Below, one piece after another: positions 38,189 to 49,144 of a stretch of DNA of 64,000 bases; the first letter of the stretch is position 1; each line of letters begins with the position of its first letter. The notes below the pieces were generated by a model. The model was not told the DNA's origin. It made no database searches and saw nothing but the letters and a program-made list of their open reading frames with translations. The position numbers and the translations under genes are program-made. Origin of the DNA: Streptomyces cadmiisoli (lineage in GTDB: Bacteria; Actinomycetota; Actinomycetes; Streptomycetales; Streptomycetaceae); contig NZ_CP030073.1 in assembly GCF_003261055.1 (NCBI RefSeq), positions 3,906,001 through 3,970,000 on the forward strand. The letters are read 5' to 3'.

Positions 38189-40036
38189 CTACTCCACCGT
38201 CACCGACTTCGCCAGGTTGCGCGGCTGATCGACGTCGTTGCCGCGCGCCGTCGCCAGCTCGCACGCGAACACCTGCATCGGCACGGCGGCGACCAGCGGC
38301 TGGAGCAGCGTCGGTGTCACCGGGATGCGGACGAGATGGTCGGCGTACGGCACCACCGCCTCGTCGCCCTCCTCCGCGATCACGATCGTGCGCGCGCCGC
38401 GGGCGCGGATCTCCTGGATGTTGGACACGATCTTGTCGTGCAGCACCGAGCGCCCCCGCGGCGACGGCACGACCACCACCACCGGCAGGTCCTCCTCGAT
38501 CAGCGCGATCGGCCCGTGCTTGAGCTCACCGGCCGCGAAGCCCTCGGCGTGCATGTAGGCGAGTTCCTTCAGCTTCAGCGCGCCCTCCAGCGCCACCGGG
38601 TAGCCGACGTGCCGCCCCAGGAACAGCACCGTGTTCTTGTCGGCCAGCGACCGCGCGAGCTCCCGGACCGGCTCCATCGTCTTCAGGACCCGCTCCACGG
38701 CGCCGGAGATCGACGACAGGTCCTTGATCACGTCCTGGATCTCGTCGCCCCACTTGGTGCCCCGCACCTGCCCCAGGTACAGCGCGACCAGGTAGCACGC
38801 GACCAGCTGCGTCAGGAACGCCTTCGTCGAGGCGACCGCGACCTCCGGCCCGGCGTGCGTGTACAGCACCGCGTCCGACTCACGCGGAATGGTGGAACCG
38901 TTGGTGTTGCAGATCGCCAGCACGTGGGAGCCCTGTTCACGGGCGTGCCGCAGGGCCATCAGCGTGTCCATGGTCTCGCCGGACTGCGAGACGGCGATCA
39001 CCAGCGTCTGCGGATCGAGGATCGGGTCCCGGTAGCGGAACTCGCTCGCCAGCTCCACCTCGCACGGAATCCGGGTCCAGTGCTCGATCGCGTACTTCGC
39101 GATCAGCCCCGCGTGGAAGGCCGTGCCGCACGCGACGATGACCACCTTGTCGAGCTCGCGCAGCACCCTCGGCGGGATCCGCAGCTCGTCCAGCCGCAGC
39201 GAGCCGGCCGCGTCGATCCGTCCCAGCAGCGTGTCGGCGACCGCCTTGGGCTGCTCGGCGATCTCCTTGAGCATGAAGTAGTCGTAGCCCCCCTTCTCCG
39301 CCGCGGACGCGTCCCAGTCCACGTGGTACGACCTGACGTCCGCGGGACGGCCGTCGAAGCCGGTCACCGTGGCACCGTCCCGGCGCAGCTCCACCACCTG
39401 GTCCTGGCCCAGCTCGATCGCCGACCGCGTATGGGCGATGAACGCGGCGACGTCGGAGGCGAGAAAGGCCTCGCCCTCTCCGATGCCCACCACCAGCGGC
39501 GAGTTGCGGCGCGCCCCGACGACCACGTCCGGCTCGTCCGCGTGCACCGCGACCAGCGTGAACGCCCCTTCCAGCCGCCGGCACACCAGCCGCATCGCCT
39601 CGGCCAGGTCCGCGCAGGAGGAGAACTCCTCGGCGAGCAGATGCGCGACCACCTCGGTGTCGGTCTCGGACGCCAGCTCGTGTCCGCGCTCCGCCAGCTC
39701 GGCCCGCAGGGCGGCGAAGTTCTCGATGATGCCGTTGTGCACGACGGCGACACGCCCCGCGTTGTCGAGATGCGGGTGCGCGTTGGCGTCGGTGGGCCCG
39801 CCGTGCGTGGCCCACCGGGTGTGCCCGATGCCGGTCGAGCCGGTCGGCAGCGGCTGCTCCGCCAGCGCCTTCTCCAGGTTGACCAGTTTCCCGGCCCGCT
39901 TCGCCGCGGCCAGGCCGCCATCCGCGAGCACGGTGACCCCCGCCGAGTCGTATCCCCGGTACTCCAGCCGTTTCAGCCCGGCCACCACGACATCGAGTGC
40001 CGACTGCGGCCCCACGTATCCCACGATTCCGCACAT
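38189..40036 (-). CDS. glmS: Glutamine-fructose-6-phosphate aminotransferase (isomerizing)
   Basis: Makes glucosamine-6-phosphate, the entry to UDP-GlcNAc. 615 residues: N-terminal glutaminase with nucleophile Cys2 (MCGIVGYVG), HTRWATHG and GIIEN, then two SIS sugar-isomerase domains ([17 protein letters not shown]) and the C-terminal end KSVTVE. Normal length. No glmS ribozyme is expected or seen upstream. Divergent from coaA across 179 nt. Confidence 0.97.
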   Translation of the reverse strand: MCGIVGYVGPQSALDVVVAGLKRLEYRGYDSAGVTVLADGGLAAAKRAGKLVNLEKALAEQPLPTGSTGIGHTRWATHGGPTDANAHPHLDNAGRVAVVHNGIIENFAALRAELAERGHELASETDTEVVAHLLAEEFSSCADLAEAMRLVCRRLEGAFTLVAVHADEPDVVVGARRNSPLVVGIGEGEAFLASDVAAFIAHTRSAIELGQDQVVELRRDGATVTGFDGRPADVRSYHVDWDASAAEKGGYDYFMLKEIAEQPKAVADTLLGRIDAAGSLRLDELRIPPRVLRELDKVVIVACGTAFHAGLIAKYAIEHWTRIPCEVELASEFRYRDPILDPQTLVIAVSQSGETMDTLMALRHAREQGSHVLAICNTNGSTIPRESDAVLYTHAGPEVAVASTKAFLTQLVACYLVALYLGQVRGTKWGDEIQDVIKDLSSISGAVERVLKTMEPVRELARSLADKNTVLFLGRHVGYPVALEGALKLKELAYMHAEGFAAGELKHGPIALIEEDLPVVVVVPSPRGRSVLHDKIVSNIQEIRARGARTIVIAEEGDEAVVPYADHLVRIPVTPTLLQPLVAAVPMQVFACELATARGNDVDQPRNLAKSVTVE

Positions 40037-40215
40037 GACCGGCAGCCTACGATCGAATTCCGATCCAAACCGGCCAGAGCGTGCCCGAAATCGGAAATTC
40101 CCACGCCGGTACGAACATCATCTCGGGGCAGTTCCATCCCGGCCGCCCCCGACGCCGAAGATCCGCGTGACGGACGCCACCCGGCTGTCCGTTCGTACTG
40201 CCGTAACAATGGACT

Positions 40216-41205
40216 GTGATCTCTCCGGTCTCCCCGATGCCCCGGAGCGCCCATCGGCCCAGGCCGGAGGCGACTCCCTACGTCGACCTCACCCGCTCGG
40301 AGTGGAGCGCGCTGCGCGACAAGACTCCGCTGCCGCTCAGCGCGGAGGAGGTCGAGAAACTGCGTGGCCTCGGCGACGTCATCGACCTCGACGAGGTACG
40401 GGACATCTATCTGCCGCTGTCCCGGCTCCTCAATCTCTACGTCGGCGCCACGGACGCCCTGCGCGGCGCCCTGAACACCTTCCTCGGCGAACAGGGCTCC
40501 CAGTCCGGCACCCCCTTCGTGATAGGCGTCGCCGGCTCGGTCGCCGTGGGCAAGTCCACCGTCGCCCGGCTGCTCCAGGCCCTGCTCTCCCGCTGGCCGG
40601 AACACCCCCGCGTCGAGCTCGTCACCACCGACGGCTTCCTCCTGCCCACCGAGGAACTGCAGGCCCGCGGCCTGATGTCGCGCAAGGGCTTCCCCGAGTC
40701 GTACGACCGCCGGGCCCTGACCCGGTTCGTCGCCGACATCAAGGCCGGCAAGGACGAGGTGACGGCCCCCGTCTACTCCCACCTGATCTACGACATCGTC
40801 CCCGGCCGGCGGCTCACCGTGCGCCGCCCGGACATCCTGATCGTCGAGGGCCTGAACGTCCTCCAGCCCGCCCTGCCCGGCAAGGACGGCCGCACCCGGG
40901 TCGGCCTGGCCGACTACTTCGACTTCAGCGTGTACGTCGACGCCCGTACCGAGGACATCGAGCGCTGGTACCTCGACCGGTTCACCAAGCTGCGCGCCAC
41001 CGCGTTCCAGAACCCCTCGTCGTACTTCCGCAGGTACACCCAGGTCTCCGAGGAGGAGGCCCTCGACTACGCCCGCACCACCTGGCGCACGATCAACCGG
41101 CCCAACCTCGTCGAGAACGTCGCGCCCACCCGCGGCCGGGCCACCCTCGTCCTGCGCAAGGGCCCGGACCACAAGGTGCAGCGCCTGAGTCTGCGCAAGC
41201 TGTGA
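40216..41205 (+). CDS. coaA: Pantothenate kinase, type I
   Basis: Phosphorylates pantothenate, the first step of CoA synthesis. 329 residues with Walker [13 protein letters not shown] (104-115) and the DGFLLP and [10 protein letters not shown] motifs of the CoaA family. GTG at 40216 lies about 7-8 nt after a TAACAA -10-like hexamer and has no Shine-Dalgarno sequence, so the mRNA may be leaderless. Confidence 0.95.
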   Translation: MISPVSPMPRSAHRPRPEATPYVDLTRSEWSALRDKTPLPLSAEEVEKLRGLGDVIDLDEVRDIYLPLSRLLNLYVGATDALRGALNTFLGEQGSQSGTPFVIGVAGSVAVGKSTVARLLQALLSRWPEHPRVELVTTDGFLLPTEELQARGLMSRKGFPESYDRRALTRFVADIKAGKDEVTAPVYSHLIYDIVPGRRLTVRRPDILIVEGLNVLQPALPGKDGRTRVGLADYFDFSVYVDARTEDIERWYLDRFTKLRATAFQNPSSYFRRYTQVSEEEALDYARTTWRTINRPNLVENVAPTRGRATLVLRKGPDHKVQRLSLRKL

Positions 41206-41239
41206 CCACCACCGCCCGCAGCGCCACTACTCTGCCGCC

Positions 41240-42181
41240 ATGCTGCATCTGCGCCTGATCACGCCGTCCGAGACGACCGAGGACGTGGTCCGGCTGATCG
41301 AGGACACCGTCGGCACCACCCATCTGGTGGTGCTCACGGGCGCGGCCCGCAACCCGGACGGCGACGTCGTCCTGTGCGACGTGGCGCGGGAGGCGGGCGA
41401 CGGGCTCCTCACCGGGCTGCAGCGGCTGGGCCTCGACGACAGCGGCTCCATCGCCGTCGAGAACATCGACCTCTCCCTGTCGACGAGGGCCGACAAGGCC
41501 GAGGCGGAGGCGCCGGGCGAGGCCGCCGACGCCGTGCTGTGGGAGCACCTGACGGACGCGACCCACGAGGAGTCGACGCTCTCGGTCACCTATCTCGCCT
41601 TCATCACGCTCGCCACCATGATCGCGGCCTGCGGCGTGGTGCTCGACAACGCGATCCTGATCGTGGGCGCGATGGCGGTGGGACCCGAGTTCGGCCCGCT
41701 CGCGGGCATCTCCACCGCGATGGTGCAGCGCAGACCGCGCCTGGCGCTGCGCTCGATGATCGCGCTGCTCGTCGGCTTCGCGGTGGCGATGACGGTGACG
41801 GTGGGCTTCAGCTTCTTCATGGACGCGGTCGGCCTGTTCACCAAGGAGCAGCTGGAGGGCGACCGGCCGCAGACCGGCTTCGTCTACGCCCCCGACTGGT
41901 TCTCCTTCGTCGTGGCGGTCCTCGCCGGCGCCGCCGGCACCCTCTCCCTGACCTCCGCCAAGTCGGGAGCCCTGGTCGGCGTCGCCATCTCCGTGACCAC
42001 CGTCCCGGCCGCCGCCAACGCCGCCGTCGCACTGAGCTACGGCGACACCCGGCAGACCTGGGGTTCCACGGAGCAGCTCCTGCTCAACCTGTTGGGCATC
42101 ATCCTGGCGGGCACCCTCACCCTGCTCGCCCAGAAATGGTTCTGGTCCACCCGGCGGACCGGGCGGACCAGCACGTCCTAG
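41240..42181 (+). CDS. DUF389 integral membrane protein
   Basis: 313 residues: an N-terminal soluble ferredoxin-like domain (about residues 1-85), a linker, and six or so membrane helices. The DUF389 core is recognisable in NAILIVGAMAVGPEFGPLAG and the helices around it, and in LTSAKSGALVGVAISVTTVPA. Function unknown; possibly transport. It starts 34 nt after coaA and may be cotranscribed. Confidence 0.9.
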   Translation: MLHLRLITPSETTEDVVRLIEDTVGTTHLVVLTGAARNPDGDVVLCDVAREAGDGLLTGLQRLGLDDSGSIAVENIDLSLSTRADKAEAEAPGEAADAVLWEHLTDATHEESTLSVTYLAFITLATMIAACGVVLDNAILIVGAMAVGPEFGPLAGISTAMVQRRPRLALRSMIALLVGFAVAMTVTVGFSFFMDAVGLFTKEQLEGDRPQTGFVYAPDWFSFVVAVLAGAAGTLSLTSAKSGALVGVAISVTTVPAAANAAVALSYGDTRQTWGSTEQLLLNLLGIILAGTLTLLAQKWFWSTRRTGRTSTS

Positions 42182-42285
42182 CGCTGCGCGGGTCCGCACC
42201 CGGCGCCGCGGCAGCTGCGCCGGAAACCGCGTGACGGTCCACCGGGACCGGTGATCCGCCACGCGCGGGGCCGGCACCGCTCATG

Positions 42286-43644
42286 TCATCCCAGGGCGGA
42301 CTTCACCGCATCGGCCAGCCGCCCGGCCACCGAACGGGCCTGGTCGATGTCCGCCGCCTCGACCATCACCCGCACCAGCGGCTCGGTGCCCGACGGCCGC
42401 AGCAGCACCCGCCCGGTGGCCCCGAGCTCCCGCTCGGCCTCCGCGACGGCGGCGGCGAGGTCCGCGGACGTCTTCACCCGCGTCTTGTCCACGTCCGGCA
42501 CATTGATCAGCACCTGCGGCAGCCGCTCCATCACGGCGGCCAGCTCCCGCAGCGAACGCCCGCTCTGCGCGACCCGCGCGGCCAGCAGCAGCCCGGTGAG
42601 CGTGCCGTCACCCGTCGTGGCGTGGTCCAGGATGATCACGTGCCCGGACTGCTCGCCGCCGAGCGCGTAACCGTGCTCCTTCATCTCCTCCAGGACGTAG
42701 CGGTCCCCCACCGCCGTCTGCACGAGGTGGATCCCCTCGCGCTCCATGGCGAGCTTGAATCCGAGGTTGGACATCACGGTCGCCACCACCGTGTCGGCCC
42801 GCAGCGCGGAACGTTCCCGCATCGCCAGCGCGAGCACGGCCAGGATCTGGTCGCCGTCGACCTCCGCACCGGTGTGGTCCACGGCCAGGCAGCGGTCGGC
42901 GTCGCCGTCGTGCGCGATGCCGAGGTCGGCCCCGTGCTCCAGCACGGCGGCCTTGACCGGGTCGAGGTGGGTGGAGCCGCAGCCGTCGTTGATGTTGAGT
43001 CCGTCCGGTTCGGCACCGATCGTGACGACCTCGGCACCGGCCCGCCGGAACGCCTCCGGCGAGACCCCGGCGGCGGCGCCGTGCGCCTCGTCGAGGACGA
43101 TCCGCAGTCCGTCCAGCCGGTGCGGCAGGACGTCCAGGAGGTGGGCGACGTACTGGTCGAATCCCTCGGTGTAGTCCCGCACCCGGCCGACACCGGCGCC
43201 GGTCGGCCGGTCCCAGGGCGCTCCGGTGCGGTGCTCCTCGTAGACGGACTCGATGCGGTTCTCGATGTCGTCGGGCAGTTTGTGACCGCCGCGCGCGAAG
43301 AACTTGATGCCGTTGTCGGGCATGGCGTTGTGGCTGGCGGAGAGCATCACACCGAGGTCGGCACCGAGCGCCCCGGTGAGGTGGGCGACGGCCGGCGTCG
43401 GCAGCACACCGACCCGCAGGACGTCCACACCGGCGCTGGCCAGACCGGCGACCACGGCGGCCTCCAGGAACTCCCCGGACGCACGCGGGTCCCGCCCCAC
43501 CACCGCGGTCGGCCGGTGGCCCGCGAAGGTGCCCGCCTCGGCCAGCACGTGAGCCGCCGCGACGGACAGACCGAGCGCCATCTCGGCCGTCAGATCCGCG
43601 TTGGCGACACCACGAACGCCGTCCGTGCCGAAGAGTCGTCCCAC
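42286..43644 (-). CDS. glmM: Phosphoglucosamine mutase
   Basis: Converts glucosamine-6-phosphate to glucosamine-1-phosphate, directly after GlmS in the pathway. 452 residues; active-site S104 in LSASHN, metal loop DGDADR, sugar loop GGEQSGH and phosphate loop RPSGTEP. GTG at 43644 follows AGGAGG at 4 nt. Downstream of rplM-rpsI in the same orientation but behind a strong terminator. Confidence 0.96.
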   Translation of the reverse strand: MGRLFGTDGVRGVANADLTAEMALGLSVAAAHVLAEAGTFAGHRPTAVVGRDPRASGEFLEAAVVAGLASAGVDVLRVGVLPTPAVAHLTGALGADLGVMLSASHNAMPDNGIKFFARGGHKLPDDIENRIESVYEEHRTGAPWDRPTGAGVGRVRDYTEGFDQYVAHLLDVLPHRLDGLRIVLDEAHGAAAGVSPEAFRRAGAEVVTIGAEPDGLNINDGCGSTHLDPVKAAVLEHGADLGIAHDGDADRCLAVDHTGAEVDGDQILAVLALAMRERSALRADTVVATVMSNLGFKLAMEREGIHLVQTAVGDRYVLEEMKEHGYALGGEQSGHVIILDHATTGDGTLTGLLLAARVAQSGRSLRELAAVMERLPQVLINVPDVDKTRVKTSADLAAAVAEAERELGATGRVLLRPSGTEPLVRVMVEAADIDQARSVAGRLADAVKSALG

Positions 43645-43795
43645 TTGTCCTCCTGAGGAAAGCGTCAGTTCCGGAAGCCCAGCCGGTGCGGCCCGCGCAT
43701 GCGGCTCCCGCCTCCCAGGCATACGATGCCTGGCCATCCGATCACACAAGCCTCTGAGCGTCTTGTGCCGTTATACGCCTCGTGGCTGTGATAAA

Positions 43796-43837
43796 CGAAC
43801 GCCCCGGCGGCACTGTGGCGTGCCGCCGGGGCGTTCG
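43796..43837 (-). terminator. Strong terminator after rplM-rpsI
   Basis: Perfect 18-bp stem (43796-43813 with 43820-43837) and 6-nt loop, 26 nt past the rpsI stop and 150 nt before the glmM start. Confidence 0.9.
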
Positions 43838-43862
43838 GAGTAGCTGCAGGCGAAGCCGAAGC

Positions 43863-44375
43863 TTAGCGCTTGCTGTACTGCGGAGCCTTGCGGGCCTTCT
43901 TCAGACCGGCCTTCTTGCGCTCGACCGCACGGTCGTCGCGGCGCAGGAAGCCGGCCTTCTTGAGCGCGCCGCGGTTGTTGTCGACGTCGGCCTCGTTCAG
44001 CGCGCGGGCGACACCGAGACGGAGCGCACCGGCCTGACCGGAGACACCGCCACCGGCGATGCGGGCGATGACGTCGTAGCGGCCCTCGAGCTCCAGAACC
44101 TTGAAGGGCTCGTTGACTTCCTGCTGGTGCACCTTGTTGGGGAAGTAGTCCTCAAGGGTGCGACCGTTGATCTTCCACTTGCCGGTGCCCGGGACGATCC
44201 GGACACGGGCGATGGCGTTCTTGCGACGGCCCAGGCCGGCGGCCGGCTGGGGCTCGCCGAAACGGGACGCCATCGACTCCGAGGTGTACTCGCCCTCGAC
44301 GGGGACCTCGGACTCGGTGGTGTAGCTGTCGATGTCAAGCTCTTCGAGCGGCTGCTCGGCAGTGGTCTCGGCCAC
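43863..44375 (-). CDS. rpsI: 30S ribosomal protein S9
   Basis: 170 residues against about 130 in E. coli. The S9 core begins near residue 48 ([15 protein letters not shown]) and ends in the universal basic tail KAPQYSKR. The extra N-terminal 45 residues are acidic ([20 protein letters not shown]) and typical of actinobacterial S9. Second gene of the rplM-rpsI operon, 42 nt after rplM. Confidence 0.97.
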   Translation of the reverse strand: MAETTAEQPLEELDIDSYTTESEVPVEGEYTSESMASRFGEPQPAAGLGRRKNAIARVRIVPGTGKWKINGRTLEDYFPNKVHQQEVNEPFKVLELEGRYDVIARIAGGGVSGQAGALRLGVARALNEADVDNNRGALKKAGFLRRDDRAVERKKAGLKKARKAPQYSKR

Positions 44376-44417
44376 GATTCTCCTCAGATTCTCTTCGGTC
44401 TTAGGGGGTGGCCGGAC

Positions 44418-44861
44418 TTACTGCGCGACCTGGGTGATCTCGAACGGAACCGGCTGCTGGGCAGCGTGCGGGTGGTTCTCGCCGCGGTAGACCTTCAGCT
44501 TCGAGAGCATCTGACGGCCCAGGGTGTTCTTGGGGAGCATGCCCTTGACGGCCTTCTCGATGGCCTTCTCGGGGTTCTTCTCCAGCAGCTCGTCGTAGCG
44601 GACGGAGCGCAGACCACCCGGGTAGCCGGAGTGGCGGTACGCCATCTTCTGGGTCCGCTTGTTGCCGGACAGGTGCACCTTGTCGGCGTTGATGACGATG
44701 ACGAAGTCACCAGCGTCGATGTGCGGGGCGTAGATCGGCTTGTGCTTGCCCCGGAGAAGGGTCGCTGCGGTGGTGGCGAGACGACCCAGGACGATGTCCT
44801 GAGCGTCGATGACGTGCCACTGGCGCGTCACATCGCCGGGCTTGGGGCTGTACGTACGCAC
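44418..44861 (-). CDS. rplM: 50S ribosomal protein L13
   Basis: 147 residues, normal length. [18 protein letters not shown] and [16 protein letters not shown] are diagnostic. GTG start. The 268-nt leader (44862-45129) before the next gene should hold the operon promoter; I cannot assign its -35 and -10 with confidence and see no recognised L13 leader structure. Confidence 0.97.
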   Translation of the reverse strand: MRTYSPKPGDVTRQWHVIDAQDIVLGRLATTAATLLRGKHKPIYAPHIDAGDFVIVINADKVHLSGNKRTQKMAYRHSGYPGGLRSVRYDELLEKNPEKAIEKAVKGMLPKNTLGRQMLSKLKVYRGENHPHAAQQPVPFEITQVAQ

Positions 44862-45129
44862 GGTTCGTAGCCTTCGCTTCTTCAGTGAATGGTCCTGACA
44901 AGGTCACCGAAGACGATCACGACAGCCCTGACCGCACAGCGGTGACGCAAACCGCGTGCTGGTCGCTGGTCATCGGCCCGGTGGACCGGTGTAAGGGCCC
45001 CTCACGTGAGAATGAGCAAGCCAATACACAACGAACAAGCAGAATACCTGCGGCGCGTCCACCCGGTCAAAACGGGTCCGCCACCACCTGGCAGCCTGCT
45101 CGTTTCCACTTTACGGCCTCTTCCCGGCC

Positions 45130-45369
45130 TCACCTGGCATTCCGGGACGCGACGACCGCCACACACACCCTGATCAGGCGCTTCAGACCCTGCCGGAAGC
45201 GGGGCGAGCAGCAGCGGGAGAGGAGCGGGGCGCAGTAGCCGTACGACGAGAAGGCGGCCAGGTACCCGGAGAGCACCATCCCCACCGCGACATCGACGAG
45301 CACCGCCCGCCCGCACCACGCGGCCCTTCGCACCAACCACCCGGAGATGCCGTATTTGCCCGTCCTCAT
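45130..45369 (-). CDS. Small Cys-rich membrane protein, hypothetical
   Basis: 79 residues from the ATG at 45369. A hydrophobic stretch (AVLVDVAVGMVLSGYLAAF) is followed by CAPLLSRCC and a basic tail. The frame has GC at about 90 percent of third positions, which supports coding, but no good ribosome binding site is visible. An upstream in-frame start at 45417 would overlap the region just before the divergent gene. No family recognised. Confidence 0.6.
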   Translation of the reverse strand: MRTGKYGISGWLVRRAAWCGRAVLVDVAVGMVLSGYLAAFSSYGYCAPLLSRCCSPRFRQGLKRLIRVCVAVVASRNAR

Positions 45370-45443
45370 GGAGCGAACGCTAGGGGCTCCAGGGCTCGTT
45401 GAGGCGGACCAGCACACCCCTCGGCCCGTCTAAGATGCGCCCC

Positions 45444-46322
45444 ATGAGCTTTGGGCAGGGGGGACCCCAGTCCCAGTGGGATCCCTGGAAACCGAATTCG
45501 CAGCAGCAGCCCTGGAGCACCGGCGGCCAGAGCCCGGACTGGGCGGCTCTCGCCGAGGCGTCCGAGGCGCGCAACAAGCGCCGCAGACTGCTGTTCATCG
45601 GCGGCGGCGCGCTCGCCACCGTCGCGATCGGTGCTGCCGTCGCCGTGGCCGTCGTCTCGGCGAACGGCAGCAGCACGGCGTCGAACCAGCCCGGAACCCG
45701 GCTGCCCTCGACCGCGGACATCCCGAGCCGGTCGGCCACGGCCCCGTCGTTCGCGCCGACCAGCGCGCCGCCCCCGCTGGACCCGAAGGACTTCATCGCC
45801 AGCAAGAAGAAGGACACGGCGCCGCTCGACGTCGGCTCGCTCTTCCCCGGCACCCAGCTGACCATGGGTGACACGGTGTACAAGAAGGGCCCCACCGCCG
45901 ACACCGGGAACTGCGCCAACGCGGCCGGCCGCAGCCTGCCGAAGATCCTGGAGGCGAACGACTGCACCCGCCTGCTCCGGGTGACCTACACCAAGGGCGG
46001 CATCGCGGTCACGGTCGGCGTGGCCGTCTTCGACACCGAGGCCCAGGCGACGCGCACCAAGAACGACGCCGACAGCAAGAGCATCGTCAAGTCGCTGTCC
46101 GGCGGCGGCATCAAGGACTTCTGCAACGCCGCCGTCTGCCGCTCGACGACCAACTCCTACGGCCGCTACGCCTACTTCACGATCGCCGGCTTCGCCAACG
46201 GCAACGACGTGACGTCGAAGGACACCGAGGTCTTCACCACGGGCGACGACCTGGCCGAGTTCGCCTTCCGCCAGATCCGCCGCCGCGGCGAGGCCCAGGC
46301 ATCAGCAGCCGCGAACGAGTAA
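45444..46322 (+). CDS. Single-pass membrane protein with extracytoplasmic domain
   Basis: 292 residues: a Gln/Pro-rich cytoplasmic N-terminus (about 45), a membrane helix near 48-72, a Ser/Pro linker, and an outer domain from about residue 115 with four cysteines (NCANAAG, NDCTRLL, FCNAAVC) likely paired. The outer domain resembles no named family I know. A TAAGAT -10-like hexamer ends 7 nt before the ATG, so it may be leaderless. Adjacent to the ribosomal genes but on the opposite strand. Confidence 0.85.
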   Translation: MSFGQGGPQSQWDPWKPNSQQQPWSTGGQSPDWAALAEASEARNKRRRLLFIGGGALATVAIGAAVAVAVVSANGSSTASNQPGTRLPSTADIPSRSATAPSFAPTSAPPPLDPKDFIASKKKDTAPLDVGSLFPGTQLTMGDTVYKKGPTADTGNCANAAGRSLPKILEANDCTRLLRVTYTKGGIAVTVGVAVFDTEAQATRTKNDADSKSIVKSLSGGGIKDFCNAAVCRSTTNSYGRYAYFTIAGFANGNDVTSKDTEVFTTGDDLAEFAFRQIRRRGEAQASAAANE

Positions 46323-46325
46323 CCA

Positions 46326-46436
46326 TCCCCAGCCCGTCCGGCGCTTGAGGACGAGGCCGTTCAGGCCGAAGCGGGGGTGTGGGGGCGGCAGCCCCCACAC
46401 GCTCACGCACGTACCCCGCTGCAGAGGGGACCCCCC
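46326..46436. repeat. Streptomyces-type intergenic repeat with hairpin
   Basis: AGCCCGTCCGGCGCTTGAGG and the following GACGAGG match, from memory, a sequence found many times between genes in Streptomyces. It ends in the hairpin listed separately and fills the gap between two convergent genes. Confidence 0.65.
46377..46400. terminator. Hairpin within the repeat, bidirectional terminator
   Basis: Perfect 10-bp stem GTGTGGGGGC/GCCCCCACAC with a 4-nt loop between the end of the membrane protein gene and the end of truA. Confidence 0.75.
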
Positions 46437-47294
46437 TCAGCAGCACCCCGCCCCCCGCAACGACCTCTTGTTCCGCGCCTCCTTGTTCCGCGCGGCCAGC
46501 AACTCGTCGGCCGGATACCCGACCTCCTCCAGCGTCAGCCCGTGCGGCCGCACCACGTGCACCGCCGAGTCCCGTACGCCCGCGGCGAGCACCTTCCCCG
46601 GCCAGTCCGCCCCCCGGTGCCCGTCCCCCACGAACAGCAGCGCCCCGATCAGCGAGCGCACCATGTTGTGGCAGAAGGCGTCGGCCCGCACGGTCGCGGT
46701 GATGATCCCGTCGTCCCCGCGCACCAGGCTCAGCTCCTGGAGCGTCCGGATGGTGGTCGCGCCCTCACGCCGCTTGCAGTACGCCGCGAAGTCGTGCTCC
46801 CCGAGCAGCCGGCGCGCGGCCTCGTTCATGGCGTCGACGTCGAGCGGCCAGTCGTGCCACAGGACGTGCCCGCGCAGCAGCGGATCGACACCCCCGGGGT
46901 TGTCGGTGACGCGGTAGGCGTAGCGGCGCCAGACGGCCGAGAACCGGGCGTTGAATCCCGCCGGGGCCTCGGTCAGCCGCCAGACCCGCACATCCTTCGA
47001 CAGCCGCCCGGCGAGCCGCTTGAGCAGCTTCTCCCGGTGTTCCGCCCACAGCTCCTCGGGCAGATCGACATGCGCCACCTGCCCGCGCGCGTGCACACCC
47101 GCGTCCGTCCGCCCGGCCACGGTCAGCTCGTACGTCGTCTCCCCGGACCGCGTGACCGTCCGCAGCGCGTCCTCGATCTCGCCCTGGACGGTCCGCTTCC
47201 CACCGGCCTGCTTGGCCCAGCCGTGAAAGCCGCTCCCGTCGTAGGACAGGTCGAGCCGCACTCGCACGAACCCGGGCTGTACTTCGTCACTCAC
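46437..47294 (-). CDS. truA: tRNA pseudouridine(38-40) synthase
   Basis: 285 residues. The catalytic Asp is in [27 protein letters not shown] and the [13 protein letters not shown] segment complete the family pattern. Last gene of the alpha operon region, downstream of rplQ, with a strong hairpin in the 73-nt gap. The C-terminus ends in GCC, an unusual double-Cys tail. Confidence 0.95.
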   Translation of the reverse strand: MSDEVQPGFVRVRLDLSYDGSGFHGWAKQAGGKRTVQGEIEDALRTVTRSGETTYELTVAGRTDAGVHARGQVAHVDLPEELWAEHREKLLKRLAGRLSKDVRVWRLTEAPAGFNARFSAVWRRYAYRVTDNPGGVDPLLRGHVLWHDWPLDVDAMNEAARRLLGEHDFAAYCKRREGATTIRTLQELSLVRGDDGIITATVRADAFCHNMVRSLIGALLFVGDGHRGADWPGKVLAAGVRDSAVHVVRPHGLTLEEVGYPADELLAARNKEARNKRSLRGAGCC

Positions 47295-47316
47295 CCCTAG
47301 ATCCTCTCAGCAACGC

Positions 47317-47352
47317 CGAAGCGGGCCCGTCCCCAGGGACGGACCCGCTTCG
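47317..47352 (-). terminator. Terminator after rplQ
   Basis: 17-bp stem with a single mismatch (47317-47333 with 47336-47352) and a 2-nt apex, just beyond the rplQ stop and before truA. Confidence 0.8.
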
Positions 47353-47367
47353 TCGCATGGCAGAGCC

Positions 47368-47889
47368 TCAGGCGTCCTTGGACTCCTCGGCGGCGGCCTC
47401 GTCGGCCGGCTTGGCGTCCTCGACGACCTCGTCGGACTTGGCCTCGACGGCCTCGTCCTTCTTCAGGGCGTCTTCCTTGACCGCACGCTTGGTGGCGGCC
47501 TCGGCCTCACCCGTGGCCTGCTGAGCGACCGTCAGCGCCTCGACCAGCTCGATGACGGCCATGGGCGCGTTGTCGCCACGGCGGTTACCGATCTTGGTGA
47601 TGCGGGTGTAGCCACCCGGACGGTTCTCGTAGCGCGGGCCGATCTCGGTGAAGAGCGTGTGGACGATGCTCTTGTCCGTGATCACCTGGAGCACCTGACG
47701 GCGGTTGTGAAGGTCGCCCTTCTTCGCCTTGGTGACCAGACGCTCCGCGTACGGGCGCAGGCGGCGAGCCTTGGCCTCGGTGGTGGTGATCCGGCCGTGC
47801 TCGAAGAGCGCCTTCGCGAGGTTCGCGAGGAGCAGCTTCTCGTGCGCGGCGCTGCCGCCAAAACGGGCACCCTTGGTGGGCTTCGGCAT
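47368..47889 (-). CDS. rplQ: 50S ribosomal protein L17
   Basis: 173 residues; the L17 core (about 120) starts [20 protein letters not shown] and includes [14 protein letters not shown] and [12 protein letters not shown]. The C-terminal 50 residues are Ala/Glu/Lys-rich and probably disordered. The gap to rpoA (172 nt) contains a streptomycete repeat and a small hairpin. Confidence 0.96.
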   Translation of the reverse strand: MPKPTKGARFGGSAAHEKLLLANLAKALFEHGRITTTEAKARRLRPYAERLVTKAKKGDLHNRRQVLQVITDKSIVHTLFTEIGPRYENRPGGYTRITKIGNRRGDNAPMAVIELVEALTVAQQATGEAEAATKRAVKEDALKKDEAVEAKSDEVVEDAKPADEAAAEESKDA

Positions 47890-47948
47890 GGTGATTCTCC
47901 TGTGTGTCTGCCCCGGCCGTATCAGGTACCGGGGTCAGTATCCGAGCA

Positions 47949-48060
47949 GACGGTCGCCTGTCGGAGATCCAGGCCCCCGAAGGGGCCTGGAAGGGGCGCG
48001 GGGAGCTGCGCGGCAAGCCGCCGAGCACCCGCACCCGAGTACGGACCGGGAGGCCCGAGC
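47949..48060. repeat. Streptomyces-type repeat between rpoA and rplQ, with hairpin
   Basis: GGGGCGCGGGGAGCTGCGCG (47984 onward) matches, from memory, another dispersed intergenic sequence of the genus. A 9-bp stem CCAGGCCCC/GGGGCCTGG with a CGAA loop lies at 47969-47990. Confidence 0.6.
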
Positions 48061-48062
48061 TC

Positions 48063-49085
48063 TCAGTACTGCTCGGTCTCCACGAACCCGGCGTCCGCGT
48101 CGTCGTCGGCGCCGAAGGCGTCGGCGGCGGCGGTCGGGTCGAATCCGGGCGGGCTGTCCTTCAGGGCCAGGCCCATGCCGGCCAGCTTCGCCTTGACCTC
48201 GTCGATCGACTTCGCACCGAAGTTGCGGATGTCGAGCAGGTCGGCCTCGGAGCGGGCGACGAGCTCACCCACGGAGTGGATGCCCTCGCGCTTGAGGCAG
48301 TTGTACGACCGAACGGTGAGCTCCAGCTCCTCGATCGGCAGCGCCAGATCGGCGGCGAGCGCGGCGTCCGTCGGGGACGGACCCATGTCGATGCCCTCGG
48401 CGTCGATGTTCAGCTCGCGGGCGAGACCGAACAGCTCGACCAGCGTCTTACCGGCGGAGGCCATGGCGTCACGCGGACGCATCGCCTGCTTGGTCTCGAC
48501 GTCGACGATCAGCTTGTCGAAGTCGGTGCGCTGCTCGACACGCGTGGCCTCGACCTTGTACGTGACCTTCAGAACCGGCGAGTAGATGGAGTCGACCGGG
48601 ATACGGCCGATCTCCTGGCCCACCTGCTTGTTCTGCACGGCGGAGACGTAGCCGCGGCCGCGCTCGACCGTGAGCTCCATCTCCAGCTTGCCCTTGCCGT
48701 TGAGCGTGGCGAGGACCAGGTCGGGGTTGTGCACCTCGACACCGGCCGGCGGCGCGATGTCGGCGGCGGTGACCAGACCCGGGCCCTGCTTGCGCAGGTA
48801 CATCACGACCGGCTCGTCGTGCTCCGAGGAGACGACCAGCTGCTTGATGTTGAGGATCAGGTCGGTGACGTCCTCCTTGACGCCCGGCACGGTGGTGAAC
48901 TCGTGCAGCACGCCGTCGATACGGATGGACGTGACCGCCGCACCCGGGATCGAGGACAGCAGGGTCCGGCGGAGGGAGTTGCCGAGGGTGTAGCCGAAGC
49001 CCGGCTCCAGCGGCTCGATCACGAACCGGGAGCGGAATTCGTCGACGACCTCTTCGGTCAACGAGGGACGCTGAGCGATCAGCAT
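48063..49085 (-). CDS. rpoA: RNA polymerase alpha subunit
   Basis: 340 residues. N-terminal dimerisation domain ([20 protein letters not shown], a signature, and [10 protein letters not shown]) and C-terminal alpha-CTD ([28 protein letters not shown]). The acidic C-terminal tail (DDDADAGF) is typical of actinobacteria. rpsK lies 125 nt upstream; rpsD is not between them. Confidence 0.98.
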   Translation of the reverse strand: MLIAQRPSLTEEVVDEFRSRFVIEPLEPGFGYTLGNSLRRTLLSSIPGAAVTSIRIDGVLHEFTTVPGVKEDVTDLILNIKQLVVSSEHDEPVVMYLRKQGPGLVTAADIAPPAGVEVHNPDLVLATLNGKGKLEMELTVERGRGYVSAVQNKQVGQEIGRIPVDSIYSPVLKVTYKVEATRVEQRTDFDKLIVDVETKQAMRPRDAMASAGKTLVELFGLARELNIDAEGIDMGPSPTDAALAADLALPIEELELTVRSYNCLKREGIHSVGELVARSEADLLDIRNFGAKSIDEVKAKLAGMGLALKDSPPGFDPTAAADAFGADDDADAGFVETEQY

Positions 49086-49144
49086 GTTGCGTTCCTTCTG
49101 TCAGGGGCGCCCGCTATTTGACGCCCTGAGGTGTAACAAGGGTA

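Noticed and set aside
40037..40215. glmS ribozyme
   Set aside because: No glmS ribozyme core is recognisable upstream of glmS, and the class is found mainly in Firmicutes.
44862..45129. Ribosomal-protein leader RNA ahead of rplM
   Set aside because: I could not find a convincing conserved structure; known L13 leaders are from Firmicutes.
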